Assembly: GCA_015680685.1 (NCBI GenBank)
Contig: MNCI01015984.1
Location: 975,790 to 1,039,714, forward strand
Source: Gnetum montanum
Lineage: Eukaryota; Streptophyta; Gnetopsida; Gnetales; Gnetaceae
Direction of reading: 5' to 3'
DNA length: 63,925 bases
Shown here: positions 36,086 through 47,086 of the stretch, piece by piece
Numbering within the stretch: the first letter of the stretch is position 1
Layout of the letters: each line of letters opens with the position of its first letter
Made by a program: the position numbers and the translations under genes
The notes under the pieces: generated by a model
The model's database searches: none
Seen by the model: the letters and a program-made list of their open reading frames with translations, nothing else
Told to the model about the DNA's origin: nothing

Positions 36086-36535
36086 ATTTCGTTCCATGGG
36101 AGGAGCATAGGTGAGCTATTTCTTACATGGAAAAACTAATCTCTCTACTATCATTACCACTATCAAATCAAGTTCTCTATGGTGGATATGGAAACCAATA
36201 ATACAGATGCCTAAGCCAAAGCATGCCAACATTGCCCTAATTTTAAAGTTTAATATTTATATATTATATATATATAATTATATATAATGTTTATGTAATA
36301 TACATAAGTATAATCACATTAATATAATATATAATTTCTTTATATAATATATCATATTAATTAAACTAGAATAAACTGGAATAAAAGAAGCCAATAAACT
36401 AATAATAATAATAAACTAATACTCACCACTATTAAAATAAACATTAATTAAACATTAATGTAATTTAAAATAAAATCAATTGAAATACATGCATTTTACA
36501 AGGATATTTATTTAAAAATTGAACAAATTTTGGGG
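36086..36535. other. AT-rich segment interrupting E5 gag
   Basis: About 450 bp without homology to the other gag copies. It includes TA-rich repeats (36245-36360), an AATAATAATAATAA run and the end text AATTTTGGGGTGTAATA. It could be a small insertion or filler at a deletion site; no clear TSD or TIR was seen. Confidence 0.4.
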
Positions 36536-36896
36536 TGTAATAGGCCACTAAACCAAAATACACCCAGTGGCTAACAACTAAGAACATTCAATTGTCCAAA
36601 ATGTGCATGGAACAATCTGAACCATGTATTAATTTCCATTCTAAGAAAATTACCCCAACTAAGAACTTACAAATGGAAATACTAAACCATAACCATACAC
36701 AAAAAAAAAACAGAGGAAATAAAGAATTTTATGATAAAAATTTAATTACCATCATAATTATATGGGATGATAACAGAAAAACTAAATCACTAAGGATGGT
36801 AAGTACGAAACCTCAAGTGTATGATCCAAGGAAACTAGGGTGCATTTTCCAAATACTCACCCATGAGTTTAGTCGTGGGGGAGATGCCTTACCTTG
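36536..36896 (+). pseudogene. E5 pol remnant with the same internal deletion as E3
   Basis: Open from 36592. It carries T-T-K-N-I-Q-L-S-K-M-C-M-E (linker after the protease) followed by H-S-K-K-I-T-P-T-K-N-L-Q-M-E-I-L-N-H-N-H, and ends H-E-F-S-R-G-G-D-A-L-P at 36896. The E3 sequence at 20970-21297 is colinear and alike throughout, with no protease core, RT, RNase H or integrase in either. This shows a shared non-autonomous structure. Confidence 0.65.
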
Positions 36897-37451
36897 ATTT
36901 AGGAATTAATAATTGTTTTTCAATTTTTTGTCTTACATTTTTTTTAATTTCTAAATTCTTGATATACCTTTTCACATTTCTTAATAGATTTTTCCATTCT
37001 TTTATACTTTTCAATTTCTTAATAATTTCTTAATTCTTTAAAATGTTTCTATTATTTGATGATTTTTCATTCTTTTCATCTTTTTATATTTTTACTATCT
37101 TTTTCCTACTTTTTTTTCATTTTCTTTGTAAATATTTTTGATTACTAATAAAACACACCAAGAATGAGGCAAAATATAGTCCAATAAGGTGAAGATTTCT
37201 CTATAGTATTAATCTTGAGGGATTGATTATCTATACAGTGAGACCACACCACCCATCCATCTATTTCATTAATAAGAGGTTCTTACCATGGCCATAATGA
37301 TATTCTTTCCATCATAAAACTAAGAATAAACTTGTGATCATTGTGCCTGGACTAGAAAGTGAAGAACCAAGTGGAAATGAAAAGGGTGTGACATCAAGAG
37401 GATTTGTGAATTCATTTGGATTACTATTGTGATTTCTATCATGTTGCTAAG
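36897..37451 (+). other. E5 3' non-coding region, first part
   Basis: U-rich start (36910-37130), then text matching E3 around 21600-21900 up to GTTGCTAAG, where the inverted E6 LTR is joined. Similarity to E3 resumes at 57316, with about 360 bp missing. Confidence 0.65.
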
Positions 37452-37758
37452 TGATGAGCAGCAAGGTACCCCTACACCCAACCATATGAATATGAGCGTT
37501 CACATGCAATCTAGTCGAACTCCAAGGATTAAGTGCTTATGCGCCTACATGGAACAAGGATGAGTTATGCAACCGTTGTCTTCCCAAGCTTACTTGTAAG
37601 GGACTAAAAAACTAATCCAACCCAAGAGCCCCTATCTCTTATTTATAGCCAATGAGATAGGTTCTGACATCGCATATCCGATATTGCTTCGGCATCTCCA
37701 ATATCGAGGGTCCGATATCAAGGGCTTGATATTGAGGATTCAATATCAGAACTCATCA
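37452..37758 (-). repeat. E6 3' LTR, short internally deleted copy
   Basis: Minus-strand LTR, 307 bp. The outer end is TGATGAGTTC (37758 inward) and the inner end GCTGCTCATCA. U3 has five GATATT/GATATC units (37665-37750) and the TATA box GGCTATAAATAAG is at 37638-37650. The R/U5 middle (about 500 bp in sister LTRs) is deleted, joining CAGTCCCTTAC-like text to AAGTAAGCTTGGG. Confidence 0.85.
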
Positions 37759-37775
37759 TACCCCCATGATTGAAT
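37759..37775 (-). promoter_or_regulatory. E6 polypurine tract
   Basis: The minus strand reads CATTCAATCATGGGGGTA just before the LTR. Same layout as in E3, E7 and E8. Confidence 0.65.
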
Positions 37776-39640
37776 GAAAACTCATCCTTGAGTTCCTTAC
37801 AAAATATTGGGAAGGTATGGGATTATTGACTAAATGACAATTGACGATGACATGGAATGATAGACTCAAAGTGCCTGGTGAACGGATTGACAAATGTATT
37901 ATAGCATTGGTATTATAACCATTGTGGTGAACACTATACATAGATGACATCTAGACCCTCATTTGATAGCTTGAGAGGGAGAGAGAAAAAAAATGAGGCA
38001 TGTTGCTACTGATGTCAAAAATGTGCACACCATTGTTCATCCATGGCCACATGACCAAGCTTGTTCCTTGCGTAAATGCTCTTACTCTAGTCCATCTTGA
38101 GTGCTCCCTCCTATCCTAGTCCATTATTCATGTGATCGCCATCTGAACACACAACACAGTCATGAATTAGCAAGGATAGATAAGATATAATGTAGTTGAT
38201 ACCTTGCCTCGATATGAACCACATTGGCTAAGTTGTGGGTATGACAGATACTAGGTTAGAGGTTTGTAACTGATAACTACTAAAGCTGTAGGGGTGAGAT
38301 AAGTAATGGAATGGAAAAATTTGCGACAAGCCTCCACAACTAGGAGTGAACCTCTGGTAGCAATAGGATGGAAAATGAAAGAACAAGGAAGATTAGAGAA
38401 ATAACAACGATGAAGCCAATAAAACAAAAAACAAAATGAATGTCATGGATGGGGTGAAACGAGAAATAGTTGATTGCAAGCAATGTGTAAGGGAAAAGAA
38501 CTTAACAACTACACCAAAAAGGAATGTTAGTGGGTCCTTCCCAAAGTAGACTCATGTCCTTTATGCCCTAATAAACCCATAAACCAAAGAGCCCATAGGC
38601 TCTAGGAATGACATATGGAAATAATAGTTAAGAATTCACCCATAATAATTTACCAAAGAATAAAAATGCATCGACTAGGATATAGACGAACCATAAAATT
38701 GGCAATGAGGTCCCAAAATCAAGGTTGTGTAAAGTCCCTTGTGTGGTATGTGTTTAAGGTGATTTAATAAAATTCAGCCTAGATCCAGATTAAAACTAAC
38801 CACATCTAGTGACCTTGCATCAACACACCTGACCAACCCATCCTCCTAAAGCAACAAGAATGCTTCCACAGAGCAACCACCATCCCAAAAAGAAAAGAAT
38901 GGAGAAGCAAGAAGTGAGAAAGGGCCTTCAAGCATGGGTAGCATGCCTTTTTAGTGTCATAACTCGTGCTTGTAGCCCATTCTCCTTTATTACATCTAAG
39001 GAATGTGCTTTGAATTTCCACCAGTTTTTTTTCTTCTTCTTTTTTATTATATATATTTTTTATGTGAGAACCACACCATGCAAAGACTTATTTGATTCAT
39101 TTAACTTCCTGATATTAGTTGACAGTGAAATGGAAAAAAACCTATGAAAAACATCCAAGTACCCAAGAGCATAACCAGCACAAATGCGTTGAATCCCCTT
39201 GAGGTCACACCCTTTTCAATCCATTTGAATTTTTCCTTGGTTTGAAGAATATCAAGCCACCAATTCATTAATAGGTTTGCTTAGAAAAAGGGGTAGTACA
39301 TTTCCAAAACAAAGGGAGACCATAGAGTTGAATGGATGAATGGATGACATGGACTCATTACCTATTTTATCAAAAGAAACCATACCTTAGCATCAGCATT
39401 AAAAGTCAAAGGTAAAAACCAAACATTAGTAAGCAACACTATTATAGTACAACCTACCATCATGAGCACTTAGTATATGATGAGTGAGAATAAATCAAAC
39501 AAAATGTCATAGAGAAAGAAATAGTAAAAATGTTAACAATGGTGTAAAACAAAAAATAAGTAAATATGAAAAATGTATAGAAAAAAGATAAAAGAAATTG
39601 AGGGCTTAGAATAATTAGTATTAGTGGCCATCTCCCCCAT
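37776..39640 (-). other. E6 3' non-coding region with ORF3-position ATG
   Basis: Minus strand. Contains the conserved block complementary to CTTACAAAATATTGGGAAGG (37798-37817), a small ATG frame at 38142 after GTTGTGTGTTCAG (M-A-I-T then a stop), an internal G-rich tract (38330-38344), the motif CTTTGGGAAGGACCCA (about 38530-38546) and a U-rich stretch (39480-39600). Colinear with E4 31384-33335. Confidence 0.6.
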
Positions 39641-40880
39641 AACTGAGTTGGAAGGAGAAGATCCAAAATAATGAGCAAGGTTGTCCATCAACAAAGGTAG
39701 TGTAAGTACTAGCTATTTTAGGATCATGGAAAGGTTTGGTTTGCTAGATGTTGACCAATAATTTTTTATCTAGGCTTCTAGGTTTATGGATTATCATGGC
39801 CCCTGAAGGAAAAGTTTCATGAATGATATAAGGTCCTTCCCATAGCATTTGAAATTTAGTTCATTGTGGCACATGTGTAGGATTCTAATAAAAAACCTTA
39901 TCTCCTGGTTGGTATGTAACTTTTCTAATTCTTAGGTCATGACGTTGTTTGTTGAAGGCCTTGTGTAGTTCATTGGATGATAGGGTAGCTAATCGATTTT
40001 CATCTAGCAAGTTAAGATTCATTAACTGTTCTTTCTGTGCTAGATTGAGATCAAGGTTAAGGTCACATGTTGTAGATAGTGTACAAAGCTCAGCTTGTAT
40101 AAGAATTATTGGGAGTTTACCATACACTAACTCATAGGGGGAATAACCTATAGCAAGTTTTCATGTGGAGAAATATGCCCAAAGAGCATCGTTCAGTTTG
40201 GTGCTCCAATCTTGCCTATAGTTGCTAATGGTTCGTGTCAAAATTTTTGTGATCTCCCTATTGGTAAACTTAGCTTGACCATTCGCTTGAGGATGATATG
40301 GTGTAGTTAGTTTATGCTCAACTCCTAAGCATCGCATCAACTTCTAAAAATTTGCACCTATAAAATGTGTACCGTTATTAGAAATAAGTGCACAAGGCAT
40401 GCCAAACCTATTTACAATTTTTTGTTGAACAAATCGTGTAGTGGTAGATGATGTACAGTCAGCAACGATGACTGCTTCTACCCATTTTGTAAAATAGTCA
40501 ACAGTAACAACAATGTATGCTTTTCTATTGGAGATCAGTGTAATAGGCCCCATAAAATCAATACCCCATATATCGAAGGGTTCTAAGGGTTGAATCCATT
40601 GTTGTAAATCCTCCATTCTAGCAATCATTCCCCCATCACATTGGTAGCGCTCACAAGATTGGAGAAAATGATGGACATCCCTAAATAATATAGGCCAATA
40701 ATATCCTACAAGTAAGATTTTAATGGTTGCTTGTCTCTTAGTGTAATGACCCCCACAAGGGCCCTCATGAGCATCTTAGAGAACTTGCAATTGATCTACG
40801 TCGAGAACACACCATCGGAACACACCTTGTAAAGGTGTTCATTGATTTTCATGAAATGTTTGACTTAGTGGAGAAACTAT
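39641..40880 (-). pseudogene. E6 integrase, catalytic residues lost
   Basis: Minus strand. N-terminal zinc finger text lies near 40640-40700. First catalytic Asp is in G-I-D-F-M-G-P near 40550-40570. The second site reads I-S-N-N-G-T-H-F (Asp to Asn). The third reads N-G-Q-A-K-F-T-N-R-E-I, with Lys in place of Glu, as in E4. The C-terminal part is well kept (39885-40127), including D-L-R-I-R-K-V-T-Y-Q-P-G-D-K-V-F-Y, the module that usually precedes the chromatin-contacting tail. No chromodomain is visible. Confidence 0.88.
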
Positions 40881-42330
40881 TGTTTCTTTCTAACGTCCAG
40901 CCCTTGTGGTGTTTCTTACATTAGAAGATAAGTAAGAATGCTACTATACCAGTTTGTATCTATGGGTGATTTATTATTTATTACACCTACAAAGAGGATT
41001 CATCAGGGAAGCGATCAAAAATTGGGTATTCATCCTCTCCTTTGTCCCATCACAATCGAGATAAATGATAGGCAACAACATTCTCAGTGCCTTTTCGATC
41101 AACCATTGTAAGATCGAACTCTTGCAAGATTACGAGCCATCATATGATGCAAGGGCTCACCATTGGTTTATTCATAAGGAACTGAATCACACTATGATCC
41201 GTGTGTACAAATACCTTATAGCCTAATGCATAGTTCCTAAATTTTTATAGTCCAAACACCATAGCCATTAACTCTTTTTCGGTTGTGGTATAGTTGAGTT
41301 GTGCATTAGCAATACTTCAACTTGCACAATGAATGTAATAGGGATGCTTTTGGTCATCTAACTATTTAAGCATGGCTCCTAAAGCAAAATTGGACATGTC
41401 AGTCATTATATGGAACGGACTAGACTAGTCATGAGCTTATAGAATGGGTGTTTCTATGAGATTTTTCTTTAAGGTTTGGAAAGCTAGCTCATATTTCTTA
41501 GTCCATTCAAAGGATATGTCCTTCTTTGTTAGTTCCACCAATAGTTTTGCAATCTTCGAAAAGTTCTCAATGAAATGTCTATAATAGCTAGTATGTCCAA
41601 GGAATGATCAAACATCTTTTATAGTTTTAGGTTGGCAAGTGATTCCTTTGATGACTTTAATTTTTTTAGGATCTACCTCCATCCCTGTTTGTGAAATTTT
41701 ATGCCCTAATAAAATGCCCTCTTGGACCATTAAGTGGCTTTTCTACCAATTAAGCCTCAAGTTGGTTTCAACACATCATTTTAGTACTTACTCTAATCGG
41801 TCTAATGCATGTTCAAAGTCTGCTCTATAGGTGGAGAAATTGTCCATAAAAACCTTCACACCATTCCCTATTTGCTGTTGAAATATATTGAGAACTAGAA
41901 GTTGAAATGTTGCTGGAGCATTACACAAGCCAAATGGCATCTATCTATATGCAAATGTCCCCCAAGGACTTGTGAATGTAGTTTTGGCTTGGTATTCTGA
42001 TGCTATTCAGATTTGATTATACCCACTGTAACCATTCAAAAAACTATAGTAGTAATGCTTTGTAATGGTATCTAAGACTTGGTCAACAAATGGCAATGGA
42101 AAATGGTCTTTAAATTTTGCCTTGTTTAGTAGCCTAAATTCTATACAAACCCTCCATTTGCCATTTTTTTAGGTACAATGACCAATGGACTAACCCATTC
42201 ACTGTCAGCAATGGGGTAGATGAACCTAGCCTTCAGAAGTTATTCAATTTCTTCTTTAACTACTTGCTTAAGATTTGGGTTCAGTTGTCTTTGTGGTTGT
42301 CTTTGAGGCTTCATAGAGGGGTCAATTTAA
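40881..42330 (-). pseudogene. E6 reverse transcriptase and RNase H, inactive
   Basis: Minus strand. RT blocks: F-R-L-L-N near 42125-42140, D-H-F-P-L-P-F-V-D-Q, Y-S-F-L-N-G-Y-S-G-Y-N-Q, F-G-L-C-N-A-P-A near 41920, and the catalytic F-M-D-N (normally F-M-D-D) near 41845-41860. RNase H lies about 41080-41420 with Q-L-N-Y-T-T-T-E-K-E-L, V-H-T-D-H-S and a degenerate N-V-V-A-Y-H-L-S end. Stops are scattered. Confidence 0.88.
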
Positions 42331-43400
42331 ATTCTATGTTGGCATATCCTAGGATCTATTCCAGTTAGTTCAAGATATGACCAAGAAAAGGCTTTTGACC
42401 ATTTGTTTACCATCTTTAGTAGTCTTTCTTTTTGTTGAGGAGCGAGCTTAGCATTAATGATTACCGATTTTCCATTCTTAAAAAATGCATACTCCATACC
42501 GATGGGCAACGATTTTAATTCCAAGGGCTGTTACTTGAATTCGTCATGGATTTCCAACTTCCCCCAGTTGATATTTTCGATGTTAGTAATTGGAAGTTAG
42601 CAATGGACTTGCTCTAATGCATCTATGCTATTGATATAGGCATAAGTTAAGCTCTCAATTGGTTCGATGCATAAAGTTGAATTGCTCTCTAGGTCAGTTG
42701 TTAGCCACTGGGTGCCTTCCTGTCTTATGGCTACCACATATAGGCATATCTGTATGTCAGTTACTTATGCACACTAGTTGCATGAAGGTAATGTTAAGCA
42801 TTGTACAAGCCAGGACTTCTGCACGCAATTGCACCCTGTGTCACTGTATGCAATGCATGGAACTTTCTTCTTCTCAATCTTCCCAAATGCATTTTCTTTT
42901 GATATCTCTAGGGAAAGATCATGTATTCCTAAGTGTGCATCAATTGTACTTAGCCATGCTCTTTCCATTATGTTTGGAAAGTTCCCCTTACAGTTGTTAA
43001 CTTAGATCAGTAGGAAATCAGTTGAATACAACCACCCAAAAATATAGGTGACAATGTCCTCCACTAGTCCCAATGGAATGGTGATGGACTGGTCAGCCAA
43101 CTCTAAATCAAATATTACTCTTCTTTAACAGAGGCAAGTTCCAGGCTTTATACATTTCCTAGGAGATTAAATTAACACTAGAACCTGAACCCAAAAGAGC
43201 TTTATAAGGTTCATTCCCACTGATTTACAAATAAATAAGAGGACTTCTAGGATCAGAGAATTTCTTAGAAAGATGACCAGCTTTAATCCAATCAGTGATG
43301 GCATGGGTTAACATAATAGTGTGCATTGAGTGCGATTTTTGGTTTGAAGGAAGCTCCAAAGATTCAAATGATGATGAGGCATTTAGATAATTAGTTACTT
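42331..43400 (-). pseudogene. E6 protease and post-protease linker
   Basis: Minus strand. Catalytic text L-L-G-S-G-S-S-V-N (Asp to Gly) is near 43160-43195, then L-G-L-V-E-D-I near 43060 and a degenerate G-R-A-W-L with I-D-A-H-L-G-I-H-D-L-S-L-E-I near 42905-42965. A Cys-rich linker (42774-42860) and the segment M-E-Y-A-F-F-K-N-G-K-S near 42470-42500 lead into RT. Confidence 0.85.
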
Positions 43401-44740
43401 GTGGTTGTAAGGGCTTGGTTAGATTATTGGTTCTAAAGAAAGATCTCTTCTTTGATCAGTTTTCCAAACCAACAATAGGTTTAGGATTGACAGCCCATAT
43501 AGCATTACATTGCTATGACTGGGTAGGAAGCTCTCCCTGCATAGTTGGACCAGGTGGTAGTGGAGCTAAGGATGGAAGAGATGCAAACAAATGAGAAGGA
43601 TAGTACATATGTGGAGCATCACCTCTAAAAGAAGAATTTCTATAGTACTCGGGGTTTTGGTAGTAAGGCTAAAGAGTAATGTGACTAGTAGAGTCATGTG
43701 GAGAGATCAGCTACTGAACGTAATACCAATATGGGTCAGGTTGATGGTAAGAGTATTATTGACATGGTGGTGGCATTCCCCATGATTGTGGGTGTTGTCA
43801 TTGGTGATATTGTTCATTCAATTGTGGTGGAGCTCCACTCAAATAATATGTCAAGGGTTGGTGGAACTACCTTGGGTTACCTTGAGGATAAGGTAACCTT
43901 CTGGGTGCTTTCCATCTCTTTAATCATGGGTTTAGTGCATACATCCCAAACTCTTGTAGATGTGACACCACTGGGCAACATCCCTTAGGATGGTCATATT
44001 GGAAAATCTCAAATCCACCATCATCATCTGTGTCCAAATCCACAACGTCTTTAATGACCACAACCTTGTTCTTACCCTTGTTACATGCATACTCAGCTTC
44101 TTACTTTTTCCTTCTGTCTCGATCACTACTTTGTTCTCTAGACTCCTCTAGTATTTTTAAGATAGTTTGGAATTTTTCATCTAGGGAATTCCACATTTGA
44201 TCCACCTTTGCCAATACTTTTGATGCAAATTTTTGAATGGGCAAAGTCTTTCTATTTACCATCTCTTCAAGTGGTGAATCTTCCTCATCTTCACAAAATG
44301 TAGTTTCCTTCTTTCGAAAGGAAGGATCTTTATTGTATTCCTCCACACTTTCTCTTGTCCTCAACTCACCTTTCTTCTTTCCAACTTGCTCCAACAATCT
44401 TTATATTTGATGGGCTCTAAGCTCGGATAGCCTTCCTTGGCCATAAGTCCTAAGGGTTCGTGTCCTCCTTTTTTCCATCCTTGGATTTTCTTACACAGGT
44501 TGGACACTCGGGAATACGTTTGGTACTTATAGTTGATAGCTCCAACATGGTACTCCATCTATGAATGGATTCCAATTCTAAGGACTGGTACTAGCTTTCC
44601 ACTTCCTTGATCAATGTCCATAGAAACAAATTTAGCTTTTCCCACTTATTTTCTATATTTTGCAAGGCACATGCATCATGGAATGCTTGTAAATGGTTCT
44701 GAGGATAAGAATTGTATCCCCCTTCAAATTGTGGGATGTA
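43401..44740 (-). pseudogene. E6 gag, 5' truncated at an inverted junction
   Basis: Minus strand. From the junction at about 44740 it reads I-P-Q-F-E-G-G-Y-N-S, then the capsid-like core, the charged helical part (44101-44397, E-E-D-S-P-L-E-E-M-V-N-R-K), a zinc-knuckle region with both Cys replaced by Phe (about 43965-44005), and the Pro/Tyr-rich tail. The start and N-terminal arm are missing because E7 begins in opposite orientation. Confidence 0.8.
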
Positions 44741-44743
44741 GAT

Positions 44744-45960
44744 GATGGAGTACAATGTTAGAGTTATTCAACGATAAATATCAAATGTACTCCTGAGTGT
44801 CCAACTTGCTTAAACAAATCCAAGGATGGAAAGAGGGTAATCATGAACCCTTTGATGCTACCATGGGCTGATACTATGCATTGCTACATCGTTGCCTGGG
44901 CCATGGCTACGCACAACGAGATCAACTTTGCCATCTCATAGATGGACTAAGACATGAAACTAGGAGAACCCTTGGGACATATGCCCAAGGAAGATTATCA
45001 GAACTTAGGTCCCATGAAGTTCACAGGCTATTGGAGCAAGTAGCCAAAGAAGAAGGGGAGCTATGGAAAAGAGAAAGCGTGGAAGAGTATAACCGCGATC
45101 CTTCCCTCCGAAAGAAGGGAGTAAGATTCTGTGAGGAAGGGGACGACTCACCACTTGAAGAGTTGGTGAATAGAAAAACCTTGCTACTTCAAAAGCTAAC
45201 AACCAAAGTATCGGCTAAGGTAGATCAAATGTGGGACTCCTTAGACAGTAGATTAGAAACAGTTCTCAAAATTGTAGAAGAGTCTAAGGAGCGAAGTAGT
45301 GACAATGATAAGAAAAAGAGAAGAGATTCAGACCATGCATGTAACAAGGGTAAGGAAAAAATGACTATGGTTGACGAGGTTGTGGACTCGGATACAGAAA
45401 ATGATGGTGGATGTGAGATCTGCCAATATGACCATCCTAAGTGATGTTGCCTAATAATCTCACATCTGCAAGAGTCCGAGGTGTATGCACTCAATCCAAG
45501 ACTTAACAAACGGCAAGCACCCCGAAGGTTACCTTATCCCCAAGGTAACCCAAGACAGTTCCACCAACCATTAACGTACTATCCAAGTGGAACTCTGCTA
45601 CAACTTATTAGGCAACATTAGTAGTGGCAATACCCACAGTCATGGGAGATGTCGCCGCCAAGACAACAATACCCTTACCGACAACTAGACCTGTATGGCT
45701 ATTACATGTAGCAGCCGGTTTCTCTAAGTGACTCTATGGGTCACACAACTCCACAACATCACTACCAGGTTCAAGAGTATTTTAGAACTCCTTCTCCTCC
45801 CAGAGACACCCCACATGCATACCATCCTTTGAATCCATCCACCACTCATACACTGATAGTTTCACTACCACTCGCTCCAATGATGCAAGGGGAACTCCCC
45901 ACTCAACCGCAGCAACGTAATGCTATCAGAGCTGTAAACCTTCAACCCACTACTAGTTCT
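44744..45960 (+). pseudogene. E7 gag, 5' truncated
   Basis: Plus strand, starts inside the capsid-like region (text matching M-L-E-L-F-N-D-K-Y-Q). The frame 44881-45444 is open for 187 codons: Q-R-D-Q-L-C-H-L-I-D-G-L, then a Lys/Glu-rich helical part with S-P-L-E-E-L-V-N-R-K, ending in the zinc knuckle C-E-I-C-Q-Y-D-H-P-K at 45412-45441, where a TGA replaces the next codon. A Pro/Gln/Tyr-rich tail (45450-45960) follows. It is the longest intact gag stretch in the window. Confidence 0.85.
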
Positions 45961-46860
45961 GACAACCGCACAAAGAGAAGACCTTTCTTCATAACCAAAA
46001 GCCCAAACAAGCTCTCAGAACCACAAGCAATTGAACCTCACAATGCCTCTCCACCAAATAAGGCTTCAGAGCTCCCTTCAAACCAACAACAAAGCTCAAC
46101 GCATACGATTATGTTAACACATACCGTTACCAACTGGATCAAGGTGGGACACCTTCCCAGGAAACTCTCTAATCCTGGGAGTTTCTTAATCTACCTCCAA
46201 GTTGCTGGGAATAAACCTCATAAGGCTCTTCTTAAGTTCCGGAGTCAACTTAATCTCACGAGAAATGTATAAAGCCTGGAACTTGCCTCCACTCAAGAAG
46301 AGCAATATTCAACTAGAGCTGACAGACCAATCCATCACCATTCCCTTGGGATTGGTGGAGGACATTGTTACCATTGTGTGTGGTTGGTCATACCCGGCTG
46401 ATTTCCTAGTCATAGAAGTTAGTAGTAACAAAGGGGACTTCCCAATTATAATGGGAAGGACATGGCTGACTACAATAGATGCATGCCTAGGGATCCACGA
46501 TCTTTCCTTGGAAATATCTAGCGAGAACATTTATGGAAAGATTGAGAAGAAGAAATTTCCATGCATCACATACGGTGACTCAGAGGGTGATGACATGGAG
46601 GAATGCTCAGCATCTCCTGCATGCAACCGGTGTGCACCAAAGGATAACATAAAAAGGTGCCTGTATGTAGCAACCACTCAACAAGAGAACACCTAGTGGT
46701 TGACAGCTAATCAAGAGAGTAGCCCACCAACATGCATGGAATGAACTAGGGAAACAACTTGCGCCCACAATGAAAGCATAGATAATTTAGAGTATGAGTG
46801 TCGCCAACTTCCAACCCTTAATCTAAAAAAATCAATTGGGAGAAGTTGAACACTTTGAAG
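45961..46860 (+). pseudogene. E7 protease and linker, then large pol deletion
   Basis: The protease is readable in two frames: 45736-46272 covers M-L-T-H-T-V-T-N-W-I-K-V-G up to a frameshift at the catalytic site (L-L-K-F-R in place of L-L-D-S-G). The frame 46202-46696 continues with N-L-I-S-R-E-M-Y, I-T-I-P-L-G-L-V-E-D-I, I-I-M-G-R-T-W-L and the Cys-containing linker. At about 46860 it jumps to text from the very end of pol, so RT, RNase H and integrase are deleted. The breakpoint is not the one in E3/E5. Confidence 0.85.
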
Positions 46861-47065
46861 AAATTCAAATAAGCACTCGTTATTTTGGATCTCTCCCTTT
46901 CAATTCAGTCATGGGAGAGATGGTCACCTATGCTAATCATTTAAGGCTGTCAGTTCTTTTTAAATTTTTGTTTTCCACATTTTTGTTTTACATATTTTTG
47001 TCTTACAATTTCTTTAACTTTTCTTGTTTTTTTCTTACAACATCGTTCACACTTTTTATTTTATT

Positions 47066-47086
47066 TGTGTGTGTGTGTGTGTGTGT
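47066..47086. repeat. (TG)n microsatellite
   Basis: About ten uninterrupted TG units in the U-rich part of the E7 3' region. Confidence 0.95.
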
